From the NCBI GenBank assembly GCA_047967505.1, contig CM106540.1: 64,000 bases of DNA. The stretch is one strand, 5' to 3'. Source of the stretch: Dipteris shenzhenensis. Lineage: Eukaryota; Polypodiophyta; Polypodiopsida; Gleicheniales. Every line of letters begins with the position of its first letter. Position 1 is the stretch's first letter. Of this stretch, positions 1 to 11,207 are shown one piece after another. The position numbers and the translations under genes are program-made. A model generated the notes under the pieces. The model searched no databases. It saw only the letters and a program-made list of their open reading frames with translations, and was not told where the DNA came from.

Positions 1-560
1 CATGTCCTCAATGGAAGACCCTTACTCCAATCATGTTAGATATCAATGCTCCACTCTCGTGTAACTACGTAGGAACCAACTCACTCTACTTGTAAGCCCC
101 CCATATGAGGAGAAGGCATTTGAGTAGCTAGGTTATCCGGTAGGTCTTGGTTTGGACACCAGATAAGGGCCATGTGTGGCGTGATGGCTGGACGGCTTCA
201 GATAGAGTTGGCACACTGTCAACTAGGCTACATGCAAGTGCGGGAAGGCATCCCATGACTGACTGCACTGAGGGTAGACGGAGCATTTCTCGGGGTAGTC
301 CACTCTCGGGCTGCGGGGTCCGTTTAGAGCCCCAGATGATCCCGGATTGCTCTGGGGTTCTATCGAGTAGTCGGTGGCCTATTTCGGGACCGACCTCTAG
401 TCGGTCGTTTTGAGCGGACTGGGTCGGTCTCCCAATTGGGTCTAACCGACTACGACTGGTGGCTATATAAGAGCAAGCCCATGAAGCCCATATTCATCAC
501 TGGCTATAGCAACCCTGATTCCTTAGCATCCAGCCTCCGTCCTCTACTGTTTTCAGCACG
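1..560. other. Unidentified GC-richer block
   Basis: No gene is recognised. The stretch from about 130 to 480 is richer in G and C than the AT-rich DNA that follows, and it carries repeated CGGTCG/CGACC words around 370-450. It ends in a TATA-like site. It may be the edge of a transposable element or LTR whose remainder lies left of the window. The 88-codon open frame at 147-413 has no recognisable domain and I do not call it a gene. Confidence 0.3.
464..471 (+). promoter_or_regulatory. TATA-box-like site
   Basis: TATATAAG lies in a GC-richer surround about 30 bases upstream of CA dinucleotides that could be transcription starts. The composition resembles a plant core promoter or a retroelement LTR promoter. 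No transcript or coding region can be tied to it, so this is a weak call. Confidence 0.3.
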
Positions 561-3500
561 CCATTGAAGCGCATGGCTGGGAGGCAGCGCCATCTATTGT
601 ATCAGTTTTACAGTTATCAAATCTTTGATTCTCCATACTATCTGCTTTTCTCTCTTGCATACGAGATCTTGTTATCTGTTGAGCACAAACGTATTGTTTT
701 CTTACAAATCATGGGTGCAAATATGTGCAATGACAAAAGTTCATTCCCTAATAGAGGTTCCGAATATCTATCATAATTAATATGTATTGTCTTGTTTATT
801 CCCTAATCTTACAATGAAGTTTTATAATGTTTCAAGACCTTTAATTTAATTAAGGGTGCATGCTAATGTTTAAGGGACTAGGCCAAGACATGGTGTCTTT
901 TAAGATTAATAGGACAAGCTACGTAAGAGAACATGTAATATAGAGGACATGAAAAGAGAGGAGTTGATTAAAAGAGCGATGTAGAAACTAGGGATTTGTG
1001 GTAGAAGAATGTACAAGAAGGATTGATAGTCAAGACAATAAAGCAATATCATTGGAGAATATACGATATTGCAAGGCCATGATGAAATAAATATGTGAGA
1101 CAATGTTGAGACAAGAAGGGACGTCAATGCTTGCCTAGAGGGTAAGGCATGATTCTCTAATGATCTTGCATCACAATTGCAAAGGCTAAGGAGATTACAA
1201 AGATAAGAGATGGCGAGAGCTCAAAATGACCAAAAAGCGAATAGGTGGCCAAGAGACCAAAGCAAAAGAAAAAAGGAACAAGCTCAAGAGGAGAACTAAT
1301 GACATGCACCAAAGTGATAGGAGCACAATGGAGAACAAGGCAAGGGATTGAGCTTGTAAACAGAAAAAAGAGGAACAATAGGTAGCAAGAAGTTAAGAGC
1401 ATCATGCACATGTGACCAGATAGACTATTAGATGGCTGAATTCACTCAACACAACAAATGGTAAAAAAGAAAAACAAGGCACAAAGGGAGAAAGAAAGGT
1501 TTACTAACGACATGGAAGGACAATGAGGGCGATACGACCAAATCTGATTACGTCATGTGAAAAAATACCCTTGATATGGAAATACCTATGAAAGGCCAAG
1601 AAGGTTGATGAGACCAAATTAGATTACATCATGTGGGAAAATACCCTTAGATGTGTCTTGTACACCTCTAAACCTCGCGTTGAAATTGAAGCTCGATCTA
1701 AGAGAGGCATACATTACTCCTATCACATGTCATTCATCAATAACACGATCTCTACATGGACCCAATTGAGGTTTTGAATTGGAGTTGTCTTGGAACATGT
1801 ATGAAAGCTAATGTCACCCTTCTCTACGAGACACACTCATTGGGATCATAAAGTAAGCTCTCACTGTGATGCAACGATGAGGGTACCCTGCCTTGGGCAA
1901 GCTATATGTCCAATCTCCTACATCCAAGGAGGGGACGAATAAATAGGTGCACCATTCATGACGATAGAACTCATAGGAGCATGAGGCACAAGAGCAAAAC
2001 AAGTAGGTACATTAGGCACAAATGGTAAACAAGAGGCAAAAGAGCTAGTCATACAAGGCACATGTGATGGTCACGTAGGCACACAAGGTGAAGAGCAAAA
2101 TCGACGAGGTCAAAGTCAAGATGAAGATCAAGGGTAGGTCAAATAGAAGGGTGATGAGGGCTAGGCCATGAAGATGGCAAGGAGCCAAGAGCCATGACTT
2201 GTGTTCACCAAAAACATTTTTGGGTACCAATATGAAAACCTTCAACTTCAAAATTTTCAAGTTTTTAAAAAGATTTTGGAGGTTTTTTCACAAAAATATA
2301 ACTAGAATGGCCTCAAATTTACAAATTAAAATACCTTCTCTCCCAAATTTTCAAGGTTTTGGATGCCCACGACAATCGAGAACACAAACTTTTGGAACTT
2401 AAGGCGAGTGTGAAGCCAAAGCCTACAAAACATCTCCATTGGAGCATGCTGAGCAAAACTAAGAATGTTGGCTACTAGAGGATTGAACATGAGGTCAATG
2501 AGACCAATCAGTAGAGCATAATGTCTTACCGCGCCCTGAGGCAATGCACAAAGATGAAGCCGACAAGTGGATGGAGGCAACCTGGCTGTAACAAAGGCAA
2601 CTTTGAGTCTAAGGATAGTCACACCCACAAACTACAATCAAAGATAAAGGGGTGGCGAAAGGATAATTAGGTGCACAATGCACGCATGCACACACATTGC
2701 CACCTCGCTCACCCCAAACACACACAATATGCATACACAAATGTATTCATGCATTTTTTATCATGATGTCTTATAAATGATGTACATAACAATATTAGCA
2801 TTCTCATCAAGCTTACGTAGAAATCACAAATTGGTAACTTCACTTTCGAACCAATAATTCCAATTATGATTGACAACATTGCAAGATTACAAGGCCGAAA
2901 ATGCCTCGCTACCCTCACAGCAAAATAGGGTTCTCACAGCAAAATGCCTCACTACCCTCACAAAAAAATAGGGTTCTCACCATCCACAATAGCGCCAAAT
3001 TAGACTCTCATTATGTGCACACAAGCAAGTCTACAAAAAAATTTGGAAACAAAGCCAGTAAAGTTATATTACTGTGCTCCATAGAATGTGGATATATACT
3101 AGTGCAAAGCATGGCACAAAAATAATTTGTAGATAGCCAAGGGCCCAAGGGCCTGATCTATCTACAACATGGAAACTACAACTAACCAAGCACCAAGCAG
3201 GAATGTTGAATGCTCCTACTAGTGGTCTGTTCTCCTTGTCGGATGCCTTTGGACCTCGATGCTTTAGTGGATCTAGACTCGGTTGTAGAGAATGAGCCTA
3301 CGAGCTCCTTTTAGAGAGGGAGGACTAACTTGAACCAACTGACCTGATATGCCTATCTAAACTTAAATGGTTGATCATGATTGGGATGAAGCCCAACCCC
3401 TAGCAAAGTTCTATGGCATAGCCATGCCTACCTATATAGGCCCACTACCCATGTGGCAGCCATAGTTGTTGCCATGTGACAAGCTACATGCAACCTACAT

Positions 3501-4749
3501 GGCAATCTTTGATGTTGCCCACGTGGCAGCCAGTCCATGGCTCCTTTAAGGGCAACCATGTGGCTATCCATTGTGGGGACAAGCCACTTGTGGGCTACAT
3601 GCATTTCCACACATGCATCTAGGGCATTGACCCTATAGCTCCAACATCTCCTTGGTGTCATAAAATTGAACCATTTTCTAGAAACATGACAAATAATAAA
3701 ACTAAAATATTATTTTGATTGAATTGTTACTCTCCACCACCACTTCATGTGCATTTACTTGTGCCCAAGCCAAAAGAGAATGGATGCCCAATTAAAAATA
3801 TTGCTATATTTTTCATAGACTAAAAGAAACAAGCCTTAATGAATGTAAGTGGGCATTTGGACATATTGATGTGGCACAACCAAATTTCTTGCACTGCCTA
3901 AGAGGATACAAGAGCACAAGTGATGACCCATCGAGGTGATACTTAAGGAAGTAGAATATAGGTAGAGATTTAGTCATCATAGCAAAATCCCTTGGTTAGT
4001 CACTAGGGCACCCAAATTTTTAATGCTTTGGGGAGAAACTACTTGTGTTTTTCAATTTAGCATATGATATAGTGTTGTCTCCATCTCATTTGCATTAATT
4101 ACTAAAACAGATTGGCATTTGATGAGTCTCTCATTCCTCCTATTTCTTGCGATCATCATTTGAGGTGCTCTTTCCCAAACACATTAGGGGAGTTTTGGAC
4201 TCAATGACAGCCTCTCGGATCAAGAATGTAAACAACCCCTTAATCTAGATATTAGGGAACTAACCAATAGGAAGGCCTAGGCATTTAAACTTTGGAGGAA
4301 ACCACATTGGTGTCTCATTAGGGAAGAGGCATCTGCTTGTCCCCAATACCTCCTCTTGTCCCCACCACCACATGTGGCATTTACTCACATTGTGGGTCTC
4401 CACATCATTTTTGGGTGGGCTCCCATGAAGTCTCCCTCTCTTCTTGGTGGGCCCTAATCTCGTGTGACTTTTTCCCTCCAAAAAATGAAACATTTCCAAA
4501 AGTCCTTGAAATAGCCTGCACATCTCCCAAGTACTCTTCTTCTACTATAATGTCTCAATGAACCTCTTTCTCCTCTTTTCTTGTTCTCATTCTTCTTACG
4601 ATCTCCTAGAAAAATGCAATTACATTCTCCTAGACCAAAGTAATCACTTCAATCTTGTGTTTTCACTTTGGAGCAAGCTAAACATCATTTTCATCCTTCA
4701 AGCTTATCATTGCTTGGCTATCATGTGAAAGCCAATCCTTTGAGAGTCT
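561..4749. other. AT-rich stretch without recognisable gene
   Basis: All open frames are short and none shows a domain I recognise. Two small direct repeats are visible. A unit around GACCAAATCTGATTACGTCA occurs near 1536-1572 and again, diverged, near 1612-1650. A unit containing TGCCTC..CTACCCTCACA..AAAATAGGGTTCTCAC occurs twice between about 2900 and 2985. The purine-rich strand from 900 to 2200 makes the opposite strand look open by composition alone. Confidence 0.5.
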
Positions 4750-6640
4750 TACAAGAACATGTTAAGCTGTCCATGTAGATTTTGGGGAGTTAATGGCCTC
4801 AATGCAAAGTCTTGCCTCTTTAACAAAACATGGGATTTATTTCTATCATGCATGTTATTGTGAGTACCTCGGAGAGAAGGGGGATATGTAAGCCTTAAAC
4901 CTTGTAGACCCATTTGCAACCAATGCCATTCTTTCCTTAGGTGCTTCCATCGACTCAGGAGCCTCATTGTTAATTACATTATATTTTTATTCCATGGCAT
5001 CAACCCATTCCTTGGATTGTACTTCCTCTCAAAAGTGGTTAGGTTCTTTGTCTTGTGCATACCTAAAGACTGCTTGTTGTCTTCTAAACTTCATGTCCTT
5101 GATAATTTCCTTTGCATAATTTGTCAATACCTCTTTCCATTTTGGCATTGGCCTAGAGGATGTGGCTTCTTGGTCATGCTAACCACCATGAGACAAATTT
5201 TTTAGCTGAGCATTTGTACATTGCCTAACGAAATGCTACCTGATTCCATTGAATGCTGTAACTCACACCATTGTATATTCGACATTTTGTGGATGTTTGC
5301 AATTCTATATCTATGACATTTTCAACCTTGTTTGTCTGCTCTTCCATCTCATTTTTTGTAACCATGATTGCAAATACCTTGTTTTACTTTATCATCAAAC
5401 TTCACATCACAAGAAGCAAGCATATTGTGAGTTGTAGGGTGTATAGATTATAAGGTTTACGTTCGTCTACATGCCCAACCAAGATGTACTTCTCACTCTT
5501 AAAAACCAACTTGTCTCATCCTTTGATACACGGGCATAGGCAAATGATCCAAAGAACCTAAGATGATGGACATTTGGCTTATGTCCATGCAAGTGTCATG
5601 TCTTGTAAAGCATTAGTTGGGGACTGGTTCAATGAGGAAACCACAGTGAATATTGCTTTTACCCAGTACTCATTAGGCATGTACTAAGTGTGCATCATGC
5701 TCCTTGCACAACCACAAATAGTGGATTCTTTCTTTCAACTAGTCCATTTTGTTGTCGTGTCTTAGACGAGGAAAAATCTATGCATTCCCTATTTTTTGGA
5801 AAAATCACTAAATGCTTTGGACATAATTTCTCCCCCATCTTTGGATTGAAGGCATTTGGTTTGACAACTAGTTAAGTTGTTGCCATTGTCTTGAACTCTT
5901 TAAACCTTTCAAGAATTTCAAATCTTTTCTTCATAAACTAGAAAAATACTTTTTTGGCATCTGTAAATGTGGCAAAGTATTTGCACTACGACTAAGTGAT
6001 GGCATATTGGTCATGTACCCTGCAATGCCATTGTGCACCAATTCTAATGATCTCTTGGCTCTAATGGCTTGAACCTTCAAAAATGACTTTGTGCTATTTT
6101 CATAAAGGCATCCTTCACACAAATCTCCCTCTTTGATATATGGGAGTCCATTAACCATGTTTGGGCATTCAAGAAATCGCATGGATCTAAAGTGAAGATG
6201 TCCATACCTTTGGTGCAAACTTTGGAATTTTTGTCCAAAAAAATTTAAGTCTTCTATTTTAAGGAATTCTTAGTCACTCTATCCTTGAGGACCTTCATCT
6301 TGTTTAGATGGTCCATCATTGCATCGCCATCTCACATTCTATGATTTGCCAATTGTGTCTCTATATTGAGACATATGACTAATGTCTTTGGCCTCATACA
6401 TGGACATTAGCATAGTTCACTTGGGAAAACACTATATTATTAAGATATGCTATAAAGATGTCTATTTCTTTGGCATTGATCTCATCATAGCATCCTTCTC
6501 TACTTGTCTGGAATTTTATGTTGGAGAAGGAATTTTCTCATCATCAAGTGCCCATAACTTCCATCCCATGAAGAGGTTCTTTATCCATAATTTGCAAATA
6601 TGGAATTTATTGCCATCAATACCAATTGAGAATGACCTTT
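4750..6640 (-). pseudogene. Decayed Ty1/copia gag-pol relic
   Basis: The clearest part is the reverse-strand frame at 5931-6218. It reads like a copia pre-integrase (HHCC) domain: a WHQRYGHLHF-type start (W replaced), then GLPYIKEGDLCEGCLY and KRSLELVH just before where the integrase catalytic core should begin. Upstream on the same strand (6240-6640), broken frames resemble a copia Gag (MMDHLNKMKVLKDRV). Downstream (about 4750-5020) are pieces like the start of copia reverse transcriptase, including EEVQSKEWVDAME. Stops and frameshifts are numerous, the catalytic core is not readable, and no LTRs were found. It is an old, inactive copy. The family call is firm for the pre-integrase segment and weaker at both ends. 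Confidence 0.6.
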
Positions 6641-9137
6641 AAAGAAATAACTCAAGAAGAGAAGAAAAATTATAGTTACTCCTTTCATATATTAAAATTG
6701 CACCATTGTATCATGGAGCATATGTACATCATAAAAGTTATTATTAATCTTTATGTAGCCAAATGTGCATGGTCTTTGATTTGTCCTTTTTGTGTCATCT
6801 TGTTGGTTCTTTTTCTTTTGTAAAATTTTCCTCTTGGTGGCTTTTTTATTTTTGTTCTACATGTCTTGTCCTTTTCCCTATATGTGCTTCCTAACACCAT
6901 GGTGTTTGATATGTGCAAGAATCCATATGGAAAATCTTGGATAGTAAATTAGTCTTCCTCCTTGATAATATATTATATTTTGGTCTCGGTAACAATGGGT
7001 TTTGTAACCATGGTCTCTTTCAAGAAAAAATTGTAATAGCAAAATGTCCTTGCCTACTATATGCCTACAATATCACATGCATAAATGACTTTTGATGGGT
7101 CCACTACGTTTCCTAAAGTGAGAAAACCTCTTGCATTATGAAACATTGTGATGCATGCTATCTTGGACCCCCAAGGATGAAAATGTACTTTGTCTTCTTG
7201 GTTACACTCTTCAAGTATCAAAGTTGGTCACATGCATATCTTAAAGTTTCTTTTCAAATTCCTCTAGCATGATGATGTTACATGTAATAGAAAAGCATGA
7301 GTTACTTGTATAACATACTTTACACTATAAGGGAACAAAAGTACAATCATTTGAGATATAAACCATGTAACTTGAGCTCCATGCTTCCTGGCTCCACCAC
7401 TAGCTACTACTGAGAACTCCATTGGTTGCATAGGTCTAATGTAGGATTGTAACCAAGAGGTATGATTTTAATTTTATAACCAAGAGGTATGCTTTTAATT
7501 TTGTCCAATTTGGTGGCTAATGTAATTAATCATGTTTAAGGAATATATTTTCTTGCAACTTGTCACTGCTCAGTATTGTAATGATCTTTTCTATCCTTTC
7601 CTTAGCATAATTATATTTATGGATCTCAAGTTGACAATCCATTGTATGTGCAAAGGCTACAACATGCTATTTCTTCTTGTGTTAGCGTCTCAAGCAATTG
7701 TGCATGGTACTTGTAAGATTTTTAAAAGATTATTTCACCAAAGGCAATTGAAGCCTTGCAAAATGGGCTTGTGCATCATCACAATGAATGCGATTCTAAT
7801 AATCAAGTAATCCTTGATGACCATCTCCTATGTATTGAATCAAACTTGATACATGTTCAAATGTGGGAGGTGCACCTATCAAAGGGTCTATTGCATAGTA
7901 TCTCCCATAGGTCGACATGCCTTCTTCCTTACTCCTATAGTTAACGTAATTTTCCATCTTTGCATTCTTATTGCCATTGCATTGATCATTGTTTCACTAA
8001 TGAGTTGTATGACACTCATCTACTGCAAGTTCAAGGCAACGATAACTTTTTGGCTTTTTGTTGATAATATTGTCAAATAGCACCATGAGAGGATATGCAA
8101 AAAAGATTTGAATTTGTTGAATAAAGCCATAGAGATTTGAGATTTGAAATTGGGGAGGTAGAGCAACAAAGATTTGAGATTACAACATGGCAATAGATTG
8201 AGAAGAAGGGAATTAAAGCAACAAACATTTGAGATTAGAACATGGTAATAGGCAAAGAAAAGAAGAATTTAGGGGTTATAATATGATTTGGATGCATAGG
8301 AGTGGCTTCGGGAAGTTTTGGGAGGGTTTCAATCGTTTTTTAACATTTTTGGAAATGCTCAAAATTTCGGAGGGAGTGCTATATGTGATATACTTTTGGG
8401 AAGAGCGGAAACTTTCAGTGAGAGAAGTGGGGTAGCATGAGAGAAAAACCCACTGAAATGTTGTTTATTTTGACTCCTGCAATTATAGTCTCCTTGAGGA
8501 GTTTTGAATTCAGACCCCCCCTGCACTATTGCATGTGAATTCAAGATAACCTCACCTCATAGATGAAAAATGGTTCACTATATCCCTTCTCATTGTGACA
8601 CTATAAAGGGATTCCCATTATCTCTAAGAAGAATAATCTAAGAAGAATCCTCTAAGGAAAAAAACTAATCTAGCCCTAAGATCAAATAATATAGTCTACT
8701 ACACCTATCCTAGTGTGAATAATGTTTGTAAAGTTTATCCATTTTGAAGTCGTCCCTTCCCTTCCCTCCTTCCCAGTCCATTTGCAGCCCTACTGCTCCA
8801 ATCTCTGATGTAGATGAAGGGAACATATGTTTTTGTTAATGTGCTTTCAATCCTTCTTATCACATAGGGATCCTAGGTTTGTAGCATGTAACTTGATAGG
8901 GAGCTGATGTAAATGGTTTGTTTTGCAGGATAAATTTGTTGGCAAGCTATGTGGCATGATGCAGTATTTATGAGAAGACATGGATTGTTCGGGTGTTACT
9001 CTTGTTTAATTTTTAGTTTTTCTAGTAAACATTCAAGATGCATTTTATGTTTTCTACTCTATCAAATTTTTGTTTAGATTCATGGATTATTCAGGTGTTA
9101 CTCTTGTGTAACTTCATATTTGCTGCTATTAAACATC
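6641..9137. other. AT-rich stretch without recognisable gene
   Basis: No coding domain is recognised in either direction. It may include further decayed parts of the copia relic to its left, but I could not match them. At its right end a roughly 102-base direct duplication is visible: CATGGATTGTTCGGGTGTTA at about 8979 and CATGGATTATTCAGGTGTTA at about 9081. The Gypsy LTR begins inside the end of the second copy. Confidence 0.45.
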
Positions 9138-9747
9138 TGTGATGCCAAAAGTTGATATTTTTAATTTGGCATTGGTATTGTTTTTCTCTATGTTTGATAA
9201 GAGTTTGAGTATCAACTGATAGCCTAGCGGCTCTCACTTATTTCTATTTTCTATGATATTGTATGGGATGGAGAGGATGAGTGGAATGGCTCATTGTAAA
9301 TACCATAGGTATGAATTATAAATACCTTGGTATGGGGTGAGAGTTATTTGTGTATGGGATATTATGGAGTTTTTTTAGAAAATAGGAAGAGTGAGTCATA
9401 TAAAGAGGTGGGCTCATGTCCATGTGTTCCAATAATATAAGAGAGGCCACATGCCAAGCGTGTGGAAGGCATGTGGAGGAGTGTGAAGTCAAGAGGAATC
9501 CTTCTAGAACTCCTATGTGGAATAAGGAGGATGTGGACATGTGGAAAAGAGAGGGTCCCTATGGGCTCCATGTGAGGAGACTCTTGACTTTCTCAATATT
9601 TTAAGAGTCTTGAGAATCTTGTGATGGGACACATGGCAAGAGTAGCCAAAAAGGACATGGATGGTGACATACGTGCTTATGTGATTGATGGGGAAAGGAA
9701 TCTACAGGCAGCAATTGTAAATGGGTGAAGGAGGGTAACAAAATCTC

Positions 9748-9755
9748 TATAAAAG
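9748..9755 (+). promoter_or_regulatory. LTR core promoter, TATA box
   Basis: TATAAAAG is kept at the equivalent place in all four LTR copies seen here (9748, 12629 on the reverse strand, 25812, 30496). It is followed by a pyrimidine-rich CCCTCCTCTCCCTTG start region. This is the likely RNA polymerase II promoter of the Gypsy family, placing the transcript start near 9780 and making most of the LTR R/U5 leader. Confidence 0.65.
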
Positions 9756-10254
9756 GAGCCCTCCTCTCCCTTGTTCATCAATCTCTTCCACCATTAGGCC
9801 TCATGTTGCTGTAGCTCTAGTCTCCCCAAGCCTCTTCCATGAGCCTTCTCTCCCTCTTGTAGATATTCTCTTATGTAGACTCTTGAGTCCATCTCTCTCT
9901 AGTTTATTCTCTCTCTATGAGTAGTCTTGGAGCTTCCGCTCCCTCTTGTATGTATGAAACCTCTTCTTCTCTCTTGTGTTTATAGTGTTGGAGTGGATTC
10001 TCACTCTATTTGTAACGAAGGTCACTTCAGGTTCTCTCTCTCTTGAGTGTCTCTTCCCTTTTCTTTCTTTCAAAGCCTTAAAAGTTCTTTCTATTCGGCT
10101 GCTCACTGTGCACACATGGTCCATCTGTTTCCCGAGCCACCATGCAAGCTTCTTACCCTCTTCTAGGCGAAATCCATGAGGGGTAGATCGTTGATAAAGG
10201 TGGAGTCTTGAGGGAGCATCCTGCTCAGGCGAAATTAGCTTGGGTGGAGGGCAG

Positions 10255-10790
10255 TTTTCATGACAATTTGACCCCCTATTAGTGTTTTGCTCATAACTTT
10301 CTGCTCGGTAGTCCGATTGTAATGAAATTTATATCAGCACGAAGCTCTCTTTAAGGCGCATGTTTGTATATAATCAGATCTTGAATCAGATACTACTGCA
10401 AAAAGTTATGATTCTCTATGTCTGACAGTCTATTTTCATGATAGTTTTTACCCCCGTATAGTAAACTATCCATAACTTTTTGGCCGCTTCTCTGTTTCTT
10501 ATGAAACATATATCAGCACTAAGCTCTCTTTAAGGCGCATGTCTCTAGGTGCTTAGATCTTGAATTAGATATTACTGCAAAATGTTATGAGTCTCTGTGT
10601 CTGACAGCCTATTTTCATGACAGTTTTTACCCCCTTCTAGTAAATTGTCCATATCTCTTCAACCGTCTGTCTGTTTTCAATGAAACTTATATCATCACGA
10701 AGCCCATCTCAAGGCGCATCTCTTTGTGTGATTGAATCTCTGATATCATGTCTCTACTAAAAGTTATAGGCCTCTGTGTCTAATGACAGT
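10255..10790 (+). repeat. Three diverged ~177 bp repeats inside the LTR
   Basis: Three consecutive units share the order GACAGTTTTTACCCCC, then AGTAAA.TGTCCATA, then AATGAAACTTATATCAGCAC, then GAAGCTCTCTTTAAGGCGCAT, then AGTTATGAGTCTCTGTGTCT. They begin near 10255, 10431 and 10611. The same units, with different divergence, are present in the other LTR copies (for example 26330-26850 and 31010-31540). They lie downstream of the TATA box, so they would be in the transcribed leader. Confidence 0.7.
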
Positions 10791-10839
10791 TTGTAGAGTG
10801 TTTTGAGCTAAGTATAAGGGTGTTTATGAAGGAGGTGCA

Positions 10840-11052
10840 ATGTTTCCTCGGAATCTACCCATCCGACCCAATCAGCCCCTTCAAACTCCTCGATATATAT
10901 CAGTTCATGTCATGTTGAGCTACAAGATCTTCTTTCAACAACGTATCGCTCTTCTCTTTGGCACAGACCGGCTCGCTGAGATTATGGCCTCTGCTGATCC
11001 TTTCCTTCTCCCTATGCTTGATTACAACATCACTTGGGATGTTACCATCTGA
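10840..11052 (+). other. Conserved 70-codon open frame within LTR
   Basis: An ATG-initiated frame starting MFPRNLPIRPNQPLQ and ending near DYNITWDV occurs at the same place in this LTR, in the inverted LTR (11544-11332 reverse) and in the 3' LTR of the second element (31601-31825). In the truncated LTR at about 26917 it is broken by a stop. No domain is recognised. Amino-acid changes between copies are frequent, so selection on a protein is not shown. It may simply be a transcribed leader. Confidence 0.3.
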
Positions 11053-11207
11053 GGGAGGAAAGTATGGTGTGGTATCTTGGCATAAAAGATTCTTTCTAAT
11101 TCCCATTCTCAATGATAAATATCTTTGTCAGTCAGTTCGAAAGCAGCAGGAAGTGAAGAGGTGCGTGAAGTTTATTACCCCCAACTTTATCACATCTTTT
11201 GGCGGAG

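Larger units (their letters stand above)
9138..11192 (+). mobile_element. Gypsy-family LTR, forward, left arm of palindrome
   Basis: This is a complete LTR starting TGTGATGCC and ending near TTATCA. The boundaries come from comparison with the copies at 25727-27293 and 29888-31977, which share the same ends. It is followed by CATCTTTT, also seen after the 5' LTR of the second element, so it behaves as a 5' LTR with about 15 bases of internal sequence left. At about 2055 bases it is long for a Gypsy LTR. It contains a TATA box, three diverged internal repeats of about 177 bases, and a 70-codon open frame kept in other copies. Nothing upstream looks like a polypurine tract, again consistent with a 5' LTR. 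Confidence 0.85.

Noticed and set aside
9915-10179. Frames over AGAGAG-rich LTR sequence and their counterparts at 12205-12469, 26151-26223 and 30660-30905
   Set aside because: They sit within the LTR leader and differ by frame between copies; composition-driven.
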